Assembly (NCBI RefSeq): GCF_904849725.1
Contig: NC_058519.1
Span: 187,663,703 to 187,727,702 of the forward strand
From: Hordeum vulgare subsp. vulgare
Lineage: Eukaryota > Streptophyta > Magnoliopsida > Poales > Poaceae
Direction: 5' to 3'
Length of the DNA stretch: 64,000 nucleotides
The notes under the pieces: generated by a model
What the model was told of the DNA's origin: nothing
Database searches by the model: none
The model's input: the letters and a program-made list of their open reading frames with translations, nothing else
Part shown: one piece after another, positions 33,501 through 43,779 of the stretch
Position numbering within the stretch: the stretch's first letter is position 1
Layout of the letters: every line of letters begins with the position of its first letter
Translations under genes and position numbers: made by a program

Positions 33501-34655
33501 AAGGGCACTCGACGTCGCGGCATCAGCCGAAGTTTTTCAGATGTCAGCAATGTAGCGGCACGCGCCCGAGTGGTCCCGAGATGCATCGCACTTGTGATTA
33601 AGGGATGCTAGGACTGACGTCGGCCGTCCACGCATCGTGTAGGAGCGCCAAGGGGAACTGGGCCCATGAACCCTTTGTGCTTAGGAATTAGACCGGCGGG
33701 CTGGCCTCTCTGTTGAGTCTTAGGTGGGGCTACGACGTGTCGATATTCCGAGGCCGGGCATGACCCAGAAAAGTGTGTCCGGCCAGAGTGTTATCGAGCG
33801 TGACGGGACATGTGGTGCACCCATGTAGGGATGAAAATTAACTGTTCGAATAGCCGTGTCCACGGTTACAGGACGACTTGGAGTTGTGCCCTGATCTTAT
33901 ACAACAACAATTGTTATTTAACTAGAATTAGTTGCCTCGGGATCGCTTTCACGCAGGGAGTCGAGGGAGGATCTCAGGGGGTGACCTCACTTTAATATTG
34001 CTGGAACAATATGACTATTAATTGTGTTACCTTGCTCTATTCTCGTCTATTATTGCAAGACCATGAAGATGCTAGTCTTTGATAGGACTAGGCCTTCTCT
34101 CTCTTTTCTCGCATTGCTGCAGTCAGTCCACATATAACCACCCCTCTTCTTTGATATTGCTACATACTTAGAATAGTTCTGATGTAAGACTTGTGAGTAC
34201 TTTGGATGAGTACTCACCGTTGCTTTGCTCCCCCCTTTGTCCCCTTGATCCGTGCTGCGACCAGATGATGGAGCCCAGGAGATGAAGGTCCCCGCCGACG
34301 ACGACTGCTACCCCGACGGTGCCTACTACTATGTGGAGTCCGCTGAAGACGAGGAGTAGTTAGGAGGTTCCCAGGCAGGAGGCATCGCCTCGTTCGATCG
34401 TTGTATCTTTTGTGCTAGCCTTCTCTAAGGCACCCCATGTTTTATGTCTGTACTCAGATATTGTTGCTTCCGCTGACTCATGTGTTTATCGAGCTTCTGT
34501 ATTCTAGCCCTCGAGGCCCCTGGCTTGTAATATGAAGGTGATATTGTTTTATTTGTGTCTAGAGTTGTGTTGTGATATCTTCCCGTGAGTCCTTGAGTTT
34601 GATTTCTACACATTTGCGTGTATGATTAGCGTACGATTAAATCGAGGGCGTCACA
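30592..34655 (+). repeat. 3' LTR of Tekay-1
   Basis: 4064 bases, direct repeat of 20629-24707, preceded by the polypurine tract at 30581-30591. Confidence 0.95.
31135..34359 (+). pseudogene. Putative spliced ORF inside the Tekay-1 3' LTR
   Basis: Second copy of the LTR frame. Exon 1 begins at ATG 31135, has a stop after 13 codons where the 5' LTR has CAG, and ends at 31675 before GTGAGC. Exon 2 (32737-32808) reads GYVYGPADESYAAEK without a stop, but its donor is GC instead of GT. Exon 3 (34265-34359) ends VESAEDEE-stop. The two LTR copies carry different lesions, so the ancestral frame can be recognised without either copy being intact. Confidence 0.4.
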
Positions 34656-34660
34656 TAGTG
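34656..34660. repeat. Target-site duplication of Tekay-1, right
   Basis: TAGTG, one transition away from the left copy TAGCG. Confidence 0.8.
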
Positions 34661-34724
34661 GGTCAGTAGTCCTGCCCATGTACTAGAAAACTAGGCCAGG
34701 ACCCCCTAGTAGAGGACTCCGTTA
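34661..34724 (-). repeat. Tat-type 3' LTR, right segment with adjoining polypurine tract
   Basis: Resumes the LTR after the Tekay insertion. On the - strand the LTR would start at 34724 (TAACGGAGTCC, with the expected TG mutated to TA), preceded by the purine run GGGGGCTAC at 34725-34733. Confidence 0.65.
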
Positions 34725-34733
34725 GTAGCCCCC

Positions 34734-35124
34734 GAACTTATCTTGAAAGCCGTGGATGATAATCCTTTTATACTGTCTTCGGGTGGGTTGTCTTCGGCTC
34801 GACACGCGAGTTCCTATTCCAGATTGCAGTTCGTGCATATGAGTTTTCTTCGATCCTAGTCCCACCACGTGCCGCCTCGAGCATTGAGCGACCTAGGGAG
34901 TCAAACCAGTTGTACAACTAGACACTAAAACGTTGCCACCTCTTTTTTTATCTAATCAAAGCATGGCCCTAAGAAACCAGGTGCATCCTAGATTTTTCTC
35001 ACAACCGCTTAGCACCATCCTCCTCCTCCAAGGTCGAGCTTCGAAGGTTGTTGTGGACAGCAACGTAGGATCCTCCAAGCGCCCCCATGGTTCCCTTCAA
35101 GGCGATTAGGGAAGCTGTGTCGTC
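34734..35124 (+). other. Tat-type element, noncoding sequence between 3' LTR and antisense gene
   Basis: No motif beyond the adjoining polypurine tract. It may hold the 5' leader of the antisense gene. A 79-residue frame on the - strand (35,009-35,248) is a chance frame. Confidence 0.4.
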
Positions 35125-36051
35125 GTGCGCCTTCAATTGAGTCAGCTATCCACGCAGGGCTATCTGCCAGATCGAGATTTGGCCGCAACTCGCCCAGGTT
35201 TGATATCCATGGACGAGCAAACGCATGCTGATCGTTACCCCATCCCACACGGGGATGTGAGGGTATGCTTTGTTCCTTTCATCCTCCACAATCTTGGATT
35301 TCCCATCCATCCCTTCCTTAGTGGTCTGCTAGAGTTTTAGAGAATCCGGATCCACCGTGTGACCCCCAATTTGATTCTACACATTGCTGGTTTTGTCACC
35401 CTTTGTGAAATGTACCTCAGATGTGAGACACACTCCAGGCAGTGGAGGAGGTACTTCTGTGTTATGTCCTGCTCTTGAGACGAGAAGGTGCACAAGGTTG
35501 GAGCCGATGAAGTATGCTGAATAGCCGGGACCGGCTACCCCACGGGAACCTCTTGAGAAGATGAACTATGGGTGTCCGAGTGGTTTTACATGGCCGATGT
35601 CCCATTGCACGACCAAGTTCGGAAATGACTCCCATCTTTTTCTTCGGATACTTTGAGGAACCCTTGTGGCTAGAGGCCACAGAGCAATGACCAGAAGGAC
35701 GACGTCGACGTGGTTTGCCTCACAGCTAAGGCCAGTTGTCTGACAAACACATGTCTCACTATCATAGATGTGATGGCAACAACCATTATTCGAAAAGTCC
35801 AGCCTCTTCGGCAGCGCCAACATATGTTGTGTATGTACAACGGGATGAGTGATGCTACCCGGTCTATCCGAGAAGATATAAAGAACAATGCGTCCTTCAG
35901 TGCGGTCATAGCAGCCATATATAAGGAAGAAGCCGCGGATTTTGCGAAGAAGAAGTTTATAGATGGCTTGTCCTCCTTCAATCCTGGTGACATAGTTAGT
36001 TATTATTCAAACTTCGTCCTTCATCCATACAACACATCTCATTTCCTCTAA
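35125..36051 (+). pseudogene. Antisense gene of the Tat-type element, exon 1: putative gypsy-type transposon domain
   Basis: One reading frame with about seven stops but no frameshift. Recognisable blocks are PHGDVRVCFVPFI, GFPIHPFLSGLLEF, LILHIAGFVTLCEMYLRC, SEWFYMADVPLHDQ, IMATTI(I)RKVQPL and DATRSIRE. This resembles the plant domain annotated as putative gypsy-type transposon (Transposase_28, PF04195) found next to Tat-lineage elements. It lies on the strand opposite to the element's pol. Several stops replace codons where Trp or Arg would be expected. The function of this family is not established. Confidence 0.75.
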
Positions 36052-36241
36052 TTTGCCACCATGCTTGGCCAGAGATGGAGGTACTGGGTTCAGACATTAA
36101 AGTGCCCCGTGCCAGAACCGAGGACCTATCGTCGGGACAATGACCCCATTTATTATGAAGATGAAGAAAATCCACCATCTATGAAGAGGGCCATTTTATT
36201 AAGAGAGTCTTGACAGCTCACGAGTAGCCATCATTCAGGAT

Positions 36242-36823
36242 ATGCCAGTGATAAGGTCCTCTTCATTGGTAAGCCCTCTTCCCATCCCTTGTCGAAAGAG
36301 GAATACTAGTCAAGAAACCACGAGCACTATAACCCCTCTTCCTATGGGTCGACGCTCAAAGTGTTCACGTGGCAGGGCGACCCCTCATGTTAACCCTTCA
36401 CTTTCGACACAGGGCACCCCTCAACAAGTGGAAGACACCGAGGCAAAGTGTGATGCTCAACTCGTGAACATGTAATTCTACCAGCGTTATGCTTTTCACA
36501 AGCTAAGGATTGCTTGCCTCATTTCCTGAAATCAATTATACACACAATTTGTCAATGCCCTGGTGGATGAGGGGGAAAACATCCCGACGCGGAGGACGGG
36601 CAAAGAGACAATATACCCCTTAGGGGATGTTCTCGAAGCTCCTCAATCAACCGCTTCAAGGACTTGCTCGACTACCTCCTCTCAGGTTGAAAGCGCCATG
36701 AACCATCAACGTCAGAAGGCTGCTTTGAGGAACCCGATCTTCACCAACCAAGAACTTAATGACCTTAGCTCCGTGGACACCACACATTCTATTTTTGACA
36801 CCGTTGTGGCCATAACGTTAAAA
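36242..36823 (+). pseudogene. Antisense gene of the Tat-type element, central part
   Basis: Low-complexity Ser/Thr/Arg-rich frame (36242-36475) followed by MDEGENIPTRRTGKETIY and the related part to about 36,820 (SAMNHQRQKAALRNP). Both pieces share one frame, separated by a stop. No domain recognised. It is assigned to the same gene by order and strand. Confidence 0.45.
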
Positions 36824-37698
36824 GGCCCGCAAGTATTTTTTATCCTCATACTTATTTCTTCTGTAAATAGGGTATGTTTGGTTGTAGATGTTGGGCACCA
36901 GTGTTCGTTTTGAAAAGGAATAAACTATCGTACTAGGCAGTAGCCCCCAAGATACCGGTCGATAGCCATACCCAGTTAGTGGGTTCTGCAATCGAGTCGA
37001 GATAGCGTGAACGCACATGTCGGTAGCCCCTAACCCGCTATATGGACCTGAGTGGCAATATGAAGGCTTGTTAATATATGCATTGCTGATATAGTCATCT
37101 CGGGAGAAAATCCAAAGTCTATCCGAGAAGTTGGCTCAGACCAAGACGCAATTGTGTGTCTTGGAAGCCGAGGTGGCGCAAGTTAAATCCTTTACCAGAG
37201 AAGCGCATGGTATGTGCATCTGACATTTTGTATGTTGCAAAAGGGACTTGATGCATATGCTAATGTTATTTGTTTACCATAGAGGAGAAGTCATTGGTCA
37301 ACTTGAAAGTGACCTGAAGCGAGCTCGCGAAGATTTGGTCTATACCGAGTCATAGAGACAGGCCAACCATCGAGTGTTAGCCCGATGCCATGAAGAAAAG
37401 AATGCGCCAAAAGCTCAAAGGGCCCAAGCTCGAGAAATTGAGCAGCTGAAGGCCTAGCTTGCTGCTGCACAGACTAAGAGCCAACCAAAAACCGAGGGAA
37501 ACTGTGTCGTGCAACTGCATACCTCTTGCAAACTAAGAGCAAGTACAATAAAGTACAGTCAGCAGGCTGTAAGAATTAGAATACTATATATTTGCTGAGT
37601 TGGATGAGAGAGAAGAGGAGAGAGAAGGTAAGCGGGCTCTTCGTGAAGAGCTAGCTCTAGCACGTGCTTCTAGGTGCTTTGTGAGAATGAAAGGTGCA

Positions 37699-38136
37699 CT
37701 AGTGGGGACAGGGCCTATAGTCCCGACCCGTAAGGGGCTTTAGTACCAACAACTTTTCGAATGACGAGTCAGTCACACCAGTCTCTGCCTTCCACTTCAG
37801 CAATTCCAGTGTGCTACCCATCTTCTTCTGGCCATCTTCACAAGTTGGGTACAACAATTTGTTGTGGTCCTGTAACATCTGCTCGAACTGCAACCTCTCC
37901 TTTTCTGTGTCGCAACCTCGCCGTGCATCAGAAATGACCCGGCCAAGATCATCAGCGGGCTCATCTGGTTCCCGTTCTTCATCCTGATCTTCTTCTTCAT
38001 TGTCTTCCATTGCAGTATCAGCATACTCAGGGAACATAGATCGGTAGTTGTCATCATCGTTCTTTTCTTCTTCATCGTCGTCTTCCATCATAACCCCTCT
38101 TTCTCCAAGCTTGGTCCAAACATTATAGCCTGACAT
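37699..38136 (-). pseudogene. CACTA TNP2-type transposase fragment
   Basis: Begins MSGYNVWTKLGERGVMMED, followed by a highly acidic stretch, then ADDLGRVISDARR, EKERLQFEQMLQDHNKLLYP and TLELLKWKAETGVTDSSFEK. These blocks belong to the N-terminal part of En/Spm TNP2 transposases. The frame then runs into CACTA terminal sequence, showing that an internal deletion joined the gene to the left end. The catalytic region is absent. Confidence 0.75.
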
Positions 38137-38639
38137 AAAACCGGACTGAAGCAGGTGGCTCTGAATGACTCTTGAGGAAGTCTAATCCTTCAAATTCCGA
38201 CATTCAACACATGGACAAAACATAAAGCCACCACCATGCTTGTTCGCATCGGCTGCATCTCGAAAAGAATGCATGCCTTCTCTGTAAGCGGATGTGCGTC
38301 GATCACTGTACATCCATGGGTGGCTCATCTGCGTTATACGACAGTATATCAAATACAATCACGATCCTAAAAATTAGTACCGCACGGTCTAAACGAGGAA
38401 ATATAGTTGCTAACCTTTTAGAATAAGTAGAAATAAAGAGGAAGAGGTTTAAGCGTGGCTCAGACATCTCATATCGTAGTTGTGTTCGGTGAACTGAAGC
38501 GGCATCGCTCTAACACACATTTCAACAAACACTTCTAGTGCATAAAAAAATGGAGAGCTAGCACACACCCACACTCGTCCATCCAAGAAAAATGCAAGGA
38601 AGAGGGGAGAGGGGGGTTGTGCTATATATAGGCACAGGA

Positions 38640-38849
38640 CTTTAGTCCCGGTTTGAGACACAAACCGGGACTAAAGGTGGTGCACATGCGGGCTCCACAC
38701 CGCGTAGCCCTTTAGTCCCGGTTTGGGACACAAACCGGGACTAAAGGCTCCTTACGGGCCGGGACCAAAGCCTCGTGGGAGGCATTGCGATTTGGGGCGA
38801 CGTGGCCGGGCCTTTAGTCCCGGCCTAGAGGCAGGCCGGGACTAAAGGG
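38640..38849. repeat. Three subterminal hairpins of the CACTA element
   Basis: Perfect or near-perfect palindromes at 38640-38676, 38710-38746 and 38811-38848, each built from CTTTAGTCCCGG and CCGGGACTAAAG with a 5-8 base loop. CACTA subterminal repeats are normally binding sites for the element's TNPA-like protein. Confidence 0.85.
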
Positions 38850-39441
38850 TCCAGGCCGAAGGCCCATTTTCCACTAGTGTTGGGTCATATATGATAAAAG
38901 TAGTACTATTTTATATCTAACAATTGTACAAGCTAGTTATAAGATGGGCTATAAGATGGCATATAGCCAACAGTTGGCTATACTATTAACCATGCTCTAA
39001 TGTATGCTTCCCATATTTTTGTTGAAAGGTCAATCCAAAGAGGCCCTGGGCTCATCATCCGAGGACGCTCTTGAGGAGTTGACCGAGGAGCATGAAAGAG
39101 CTCGAAAGGCCATGCTGGTTGTTTTCAAAGCTCTATGGCCTGAAGAAGAAAATGTGCCCGAGGGTATGTTCGAGCTTGCCGTGTGCTTGAAAGGGGCTCG
39201 ACGTCGTATACATGTGTGGAAAATATTGGCCTGCCGGGAAGGAGCAATGGAAGCATGGGCCATGGTAAGAACCTGCTATACAAGCATAGAGACGGACCAC
39301 CTAGCCAAGATAGGCCCCGTTGGCCACGATGGGAAGGAGGTGCCCACGTGTTTGGTTTATGATGATGTTATGCGTGCCACACGTCTCTCTCAGTGGGGCC
39401 GCACCCTTAAGTATTTGATAGACGGGCTTGACCGGGTGTAA

Positions 39442-39727
39442 TCTTATACTTAGCGACTCTGTGTATCTAAGTACTTTACGTCAGTTCAATCGCATAGGTT
39501 GTACAAACTTTGTTAGCCAACCTTCGACTTCTCCCTCCTTGACCATTGGCCAAAGAGTGCCTCCTACTTATGATCCATGCGAGCTGACCAGGTATTTCAG
39601 ATAGCGAGGCAATCCGACTATAGGGCTCAAAAAACAAAGTGATCCAAATCTTATGTTATATTAAGTTTATGCGTAAGAAACATCTTGGAAGGAAAATAGT
39701 TCCTTTATTGGTTCCTTTTCTTAGTTG
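39442..39727. other. Tat-type internal sequence between antisense gene and solo LTR
   Basis: No ORF or repeat boundary recognised. Presumably the 3' untranslated part of the antisense gene. Confidence 0.35.
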
Positions 39728-39732
39728 ATCAT

Positions 39733-41177
39733 CGATACGTCTCCAACGTATCTAATTTTTCATACACTTTTGCTTTGGTTTTTATCTCTTATTTGCATGT
39801 TCTGAATGAAACTAACCTGGACCGACGTTGTTTTCAGTAGAACTACCTTGGTGCTATTTTTGGGTATAACTAAATTTCTTGGAATTGGACGAAACTTTTT
39901 GTGAATTATTTCGTGTATTTATAAGGATCGATGGAGCAAAGACGTACCATATAAATGCTGCAAGGGGGACACAAGCCAATAGGACGCCCCCCGGTCATGC
40001 TATGATGGCTTGTGGGGACCATGTGGCTCCTCCAAACTTAATTCGAGTCGTATAAAATCACATCTTGGGAGAAAAATAGGAGAGATGTTTTCATCGTGTT
40101 TTACGAGATGGAGCCGCCGCCACCTCCTGTTCTTCCTCCGGAGGGATGATTTGGAGTCTGTTTGGGGCTCTAGAGAAGGGGATTCATCGCCGTCGTCAGA
40201 ACAAACCCTTCTTCATTAACACTGCCATGGTGCTCACTACCAGAAGTGAGTAATTCCTTTGTAGGCTTGTTGGACGGTGATGGGATTGGATGAGATTGAT
40301 CATGTAACCGAGTTAAGTTTGATAGGGCCTCATGCCTAGTACCCATTTTGTTATTAGATTGATGTTACTATGACTTTGCTATGCTTAATGCTTGTCACTA
40401 GGGCCCGAGTGCCATGATTTCAGATCTGAACCTATTATGTTTTCATGAATATGAGAGTGATAAGGATCCTATCTTGCAAGTACCTACTATGTGTCTTGAT
40501 CCACATACCCGAAGGTGACAATAATTGGGATTCTTTCAGGTGATTGCCATAGTTTGAGGAGTTCATGTATTCCCCATGTGTTAATGCTTTGTTCTGGTTC
40601 TCTATTAAAAGGAGGCCTTAATATCCCTTTGTTTCCAATAGGACTCTGCTGCCACGGGAGGGTAGGACAAAATATGTCATGCAAGTTCTTATCGCAAGCA
40701 CGTATGACTATATACGGAATACATGCCTACACAATATTAATGAATTGGACCTAGTTCTATGTCGCCCTACTGTGTAACTTTTATATGATCAACGTCATCT
40801 AAATCATTATCCACTGCCGATACACACGCCTACGCTTTACATATACTGAATCTTGCTAAGTTCCTACCGTTGTTGCTGCTATCACACCTCCTACTCAATT
40901 GCTACTGTTAGTATTATTACCAAAATTGCTGCTACCACTCTTACTGTTACCAAAATTTCTACTATCACTGTTACTATTACCAAAATTGCTGCTATCACGG
41001 TTACTCTTACTGCTACTAAATCCTTGTTGCACAGAGATATCCCAGATGCGGTTGAACTAACAACTCAACTGTTACGACCAATAAATATTCTTTGGCTCCC
41101 CTTGTGTCGAACCAATAAATTAGGGTGAAATACTACCCATGAAGACTGTTGCGACCCCCTATACTTGTCGGTTGTCA
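39733..41177 (+). mobile_element. Solo LTR, TGATACGTCTCC-type Gypsy
   Basis: Starts CGATACGTCTCCAACG (first T mutated to C) and ends CTTGTCGGTTGTCA. Perfect ATCAT target copies lie at 39728-39732 and 41178-41182. Length 1445 bases with no internal region. A three-unit 30-base tandem repeat (TACCAAAATTGCTGCTA...) lies at 40918-41007. Related to the solo LTR at 17568-20601, which ends with the same CCCCTATACTTGT motif on the other strand. Confidence 0.9.
40918..41007. repeat. Three-copy 30-base tandem repeat in the solo LTR
   Basis: Units at 40918-40947, 40948-40977 and 40978-41007, each starting TACCAAAATT. They match in most positions and encode no conserved protein. Confidence 0.85.
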
Positions 41178-41182
41178 ATCAT

Positions 41183-42105
41183 TTATGGTGATGACGACCT
41201 ACATGGTCAAGGCTGGATAGTTATATCTAAGGTGAGTTGAAAGCTCCTCATTTTTTGAAGAATAATCCCACTTCCATCATTGCCAACCAATTATTTTATT
41301 AAAAATGCTAGCTTTCGACATCAACCATTTGAGGTGCTAATCCGCTTAATCCAGTAGCAACAATCGCATATGTGCTCCCTTTACCTGCTAGCCGAACAAT
41401 CGGAACGTAGGGGGTAAGCATAGGAGCGAGGTAATCCATCTTGGCAAAAACTGAAGTCAAGTTGATGCATACAAGGGCATAAAATGAATAGATTGGAAGG
41501 AGGCGCCGATAGTGTCTAATATATGCTTGGCTTCGAGAGAGCCTTAGAGTGCAGTTTATGAGGTGCATGTAGCATCGGTCCGATGGAATTATTTCACTTC
41601 GGCTTTACTGATCATAACTAGCCAAGAATAAAGGGGAAAAGGTATAGCTAGGAAATGCCAAAACAAATATAAAATGTAGCAGGGGGCTACGCTCAACCGT
41701 AGAAGCTTCAGAGCGGGGAGGCGTCCCAAGGATTTGGCTCCAGTTTGTGATCCGCAGGATCTTGGATATGATATGCACCTCCACTCAGCACTTGGTCGAT
41801 TATGAACGGTCCGTCCCATTTTAGGGTGAAGTTTATGCTTCAGCTTTTCTAATTGAAACATCATGACCAAGTCACCTATGTTGAATGCCTTCGCTCAAAC
41901 TTCTCTGCTCTTGTAGCATCGTGACTATTGTTGATAGAAGGTGGAACATGACTGAGCTACATGCCACTCCTATTCTAGGACATCTAGGTCATCCAGCCAA
42001 TCTAACTCGACTTCCCTCTCTTCATACATACGCACTTTACGTGCATCACGAGTGAGGTCACTTGGTAGGACTGCCTCGGCTCCGTACACCATAAAGAAAG
42101 GTTTG
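41183..42105 (-). pseudogene. Tat-type integrase C-terminus and flanking sequence, degraded
   Basis: From 42105 leftwards the - strand reads KPFFMVYGAEAVLPSDLTRD, EEREVELDWLDDLDVLE, then after stops and a shift FNIGDLVMMFQLEKLKHKL (41,8xx), the end of a Tat-lineage integrase. The rest to 41183 is noncoding or too decayed. Upstream domains (integrase core, RNase H, RT) are absent because another LTR begins at 42106 and the element does not resume. Confidence 0.75.
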
Positions 42106-42604
42106 TGATACGTCTCCAATGTATGTATAATTATATTATCAATCTTGGATTAAGCATTTATATGGTGTTTCATATCATTTTAGCACTAATCTATTAACCC
42201 AATGCCTAGTGTGAGTTGCTGTTTTCTGAATGTTTTTGGTTTTTCAGGAATACTGTACCAAACGAAGTCTAAATACCCCAAAACTTTTTTGATGATTTTC
42301 TCTAGAAAAAAATAAGACCCAAAAGGTTTGGAGGGAGACTGGAGGCCACACGGGGTGGCACCAAGCCAACAGGGTGCGCCTAGGGAGGGGGGGGGGTGGC
42401 CATGCCGTGATGTCTTTGGGCCACGTCCCACACCCTCTGGCCCTAATCTCTTTGCTATAAATTCACATATATTGGGAAACCCCTAGAGATCCTCCCTAAA
42501 GACTTTTTCCGTCGCCGCAAGTCTTTGTTCTACCGCGTGCCCATATGGAGCCATGTTCCGGTGCTCTGTCGGAGGGGGGGATCCATCACGGAGGGCCTCT
42601 ACAT
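42106..42604 (+). mobile_element. Left part of a TGATACGTCTCC-type Gypsy LTR
   Basis: Starts TGATACGTCTCCAATG next to GTTTG (42101-42105, the possible left target copy). A TATAAAT box is at 42456-42462. It is cut at 42604 by the next LTR start and no continuation is seen in the window. Confidence 0.7.
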
Positions 42605-43505
42605 TGTAACACCCGTGTAATTAAGCTACAATAACCTCTGTGGTTAAGCTACAATAACCAATGTGATTAAGCTAATATATTTTGCTAAAAAATGCTTGAT
42701 CATCTCGATCTAATATCTCATTTCGAATTCCACTATGAATTCAAACTCGAATAATAAGTGAAATAAAGAAACTCACAAGCACGCGAACTAAAATGTTCCT
42801 AGTGTTGCAAACATTCCCTAAATATTTCTCATGGTGAAACCAATATTTTCTACAATGGTTTAATGCCCTAAAATAATTAAAACAAAGGCCAAGAAACAAT
42901 AATTTAAAGGCTTTTGAAATTAAAAGAGTTTCAAACTACTTTAATTAAATCATGAACTTTATGCGTCACGGGCTAACCTTGCATTAGTAATAATGGGCAA
43001 GTTTCCATATTTTACTAGAACTATTTGCTAATTAAACTAAATAGAAAGGAGAGTCAATAAAAGACAATAGAAATTCAAAAATAAAAATAGAAGTCCCCGC
43101 TTTGCACTTGGGACTCAAGTGCACAGTGAGGCCCATCCCACCTAACGCCCTCGTCCCCTTCGTGTGTTCACGAGGGGGCGTGGCAGCCATTCGCCGATAC
43201 CATGGCCGACGGGGGCACGTGCGAGCCGTCCTCCAGCTCCTCGTCATGGTTTAGAGCACCCGAGAACCTCCCGCGAACCCTAGGTTGCCCCATTCCCCCC
43301 ACGCATTGCTCTCTCCTCCCTTGCGCACACCGAGCACCGCCGTCGCCATGGCCGCGCCGCACGGTAGCCGCCGGACTCCCGCATAGCCCCGCTGTGCGTG
43401 ATTGCTCTGCCATGCTCCTCGGTGTCGACTATAGCCACGGGATCAAGCTTTAAGCCCCTATAGCATCGTCCCCGCATCATCTTCCTCTTGGGACACACGA
43501 GAGCG
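42605..43505 (+). mobile_element. Left part of an LTR beginning TGTAACACCC
   Basis: Begins TGTAACACCCGTGTAATTAAG after TACAT (42600-42604, possible target copy). The A+T-rich start followed by a GC-rich leader (43,090-43,480) is organised like the long LTRs of Tekay-1 and -2, but the sequence is distinct. It is cut at 43505 by the Athila-type element and does not resume in the window. Confidence 0.55.
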
Positions 43506-43772
43506 TGATACGTCTCCATCGTATCTACTTTTCCAAACTCTTTTGCCCTTGTTTTGGACTCTAATATGCATGATTTGAATGGAACTAACCCGCACTGACG
43601 CTGCATTCAGCAGAATTGCCATGGTGTTGTTTTTGTGCAGAAATGAAAGTTCTCGGAACGTCCTGAAAATTTACGGAGAATTTTTCTGGAAAATATGAAA
43701 AATACCTCCCCCCTGGCCGCGACAACCAAGCTTGTGGGGCCCACGTGGCTCTGCCGCCCCCAAACTCAGCTC

Positions 43773-43779
43773 TATAAAT
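43773..43779 (+). promoter_or_regulatory. TATA box in the 5' LTR of the Athila-type element
   Basis: CTCTATAAATTCACTTTCGC; the 3' LTR has TATAAGT at the same place (52191). It is the probable core promoter of the element. Confidence 0.55.

Larger units (their letters stand above)
20629..34655 (+). mobile_element. Tekay-1: near-complete Tekay/Del chromovirus (Ty3/Gypsy)
   Basis: A 14.0 kb element with LTRs of 4079 and 4064 bases (TGTGACATCC...TCACA), an initiator-tRNA-Met primer site, a GGGGAG polypurine tract and a 5-base target duplication. The order is extra ORF, gag, protease, reverse transcriptase, RNase H, integrase, C-terminal chromodomain-like region, which places it in the Tekay/Del chromovirus clade. 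All internal genes carry frameshifts or stops. By eye about a dozen differences occur in the first 300 bases of the LTRs (around 4%), pointing to an insertion around one to two million years ago. It is inserted in the LTR remnant of the Tat-type element. Confidence 0.92.
37697..38879. mobile_element. Internally deleted CACTA (En/Spm) transposon
   Basis: Termini CACTAGTGGGGACAGGGCC and, complemented, CACTAGTGGAAAATGGGCC. Flanking triplets are GTG and TTG, an imperfect 3-base duplication. Subterminal CTTTAGTCCCGG repeats are abundant at the right end and partly present at the left. Only a fragment of TNP2-type transposase remains, so the 1.18 kb copy is non-autonomous. Confidence 0.85.
37537..38997. 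mobile_element. Tourist-like (PIF/Harbinger-type) element with nested CACTA
   Basis: Flanked by TAA on both sides (37534-37536 and 38998-39000), with related inverted ends: left GAGCAAGTACAATA-A-GTAC, right complement GAGCATGGTTAATAGTATAG. Without the nested CACTA its length is only about 280 bases, so it is a MITE. It is inserted in the antisense gene of the Tat-type element. Confidence 0.7.
37085..39441 (+). pseudogene. Antisense gene of the Tat-type element, coiled-coil and C-terminal exons (interrupted)
   Basis: A coiled-coil exon (LSEKLAQTKTQLCVLEAEV) ends at a consensus donor GTATGT (37210). The next exon starts after ACCATAG (37282) and holds more charged coiled coil. The Tourist-like element at 37537-38997 then interrupts, with intronic-looking sequence (TTTTTGTTGAAAG) following. 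The last exon, about 39,030-39,441, reads SEDALEELTEEHERARKAM, LWPEEENVPEGMFELAVCLK, ARRRIHVWKILACREGAMEA and ends IDGLDRV-stop. Splice sites on the + strand support a real gene running against the retrotransposon. Function unknown. Confidence 0.55.
17169..42105 (-). mobile_element. Decayed Tat/RIRE2-like Gypsy retrotransposon, heavily nested
   Basis: A - strand element reconstructed through its insertions. The 3' LTR ends TGACACCGACA at 17169 and begins at 34724 beside a GGGGGCTAC polypurine tract; its pieces (17169-17567, 20607-20628, 34661-34724) total about 0.49 kb. Inward lie a spliced gene on the opposite (+) strand (35125-39441) and the C-terminal end of integrase on the - strand (41990-42105, FFMVYGAEAVLPSD). 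This order (pol, antisense gene, 3' LTR) is known in Tat-lineage elements such as RIRE2 and Grande. The 5' half is missing: at 42106 another LTR starts and the rest is not seen again. Nested within: solo LTR 17568-20601, Tekay element 20629-34655, Tourist/CACTA 37537-38997 and solo LTR 39733-41177. Confidence 0.75.

Noticed and set aside
40918..41007. Three 30-base direct repeats considered as a CRISPR-like array
   Set aside because: The units are contiguous with no spacers and lie inside a plant LTR.
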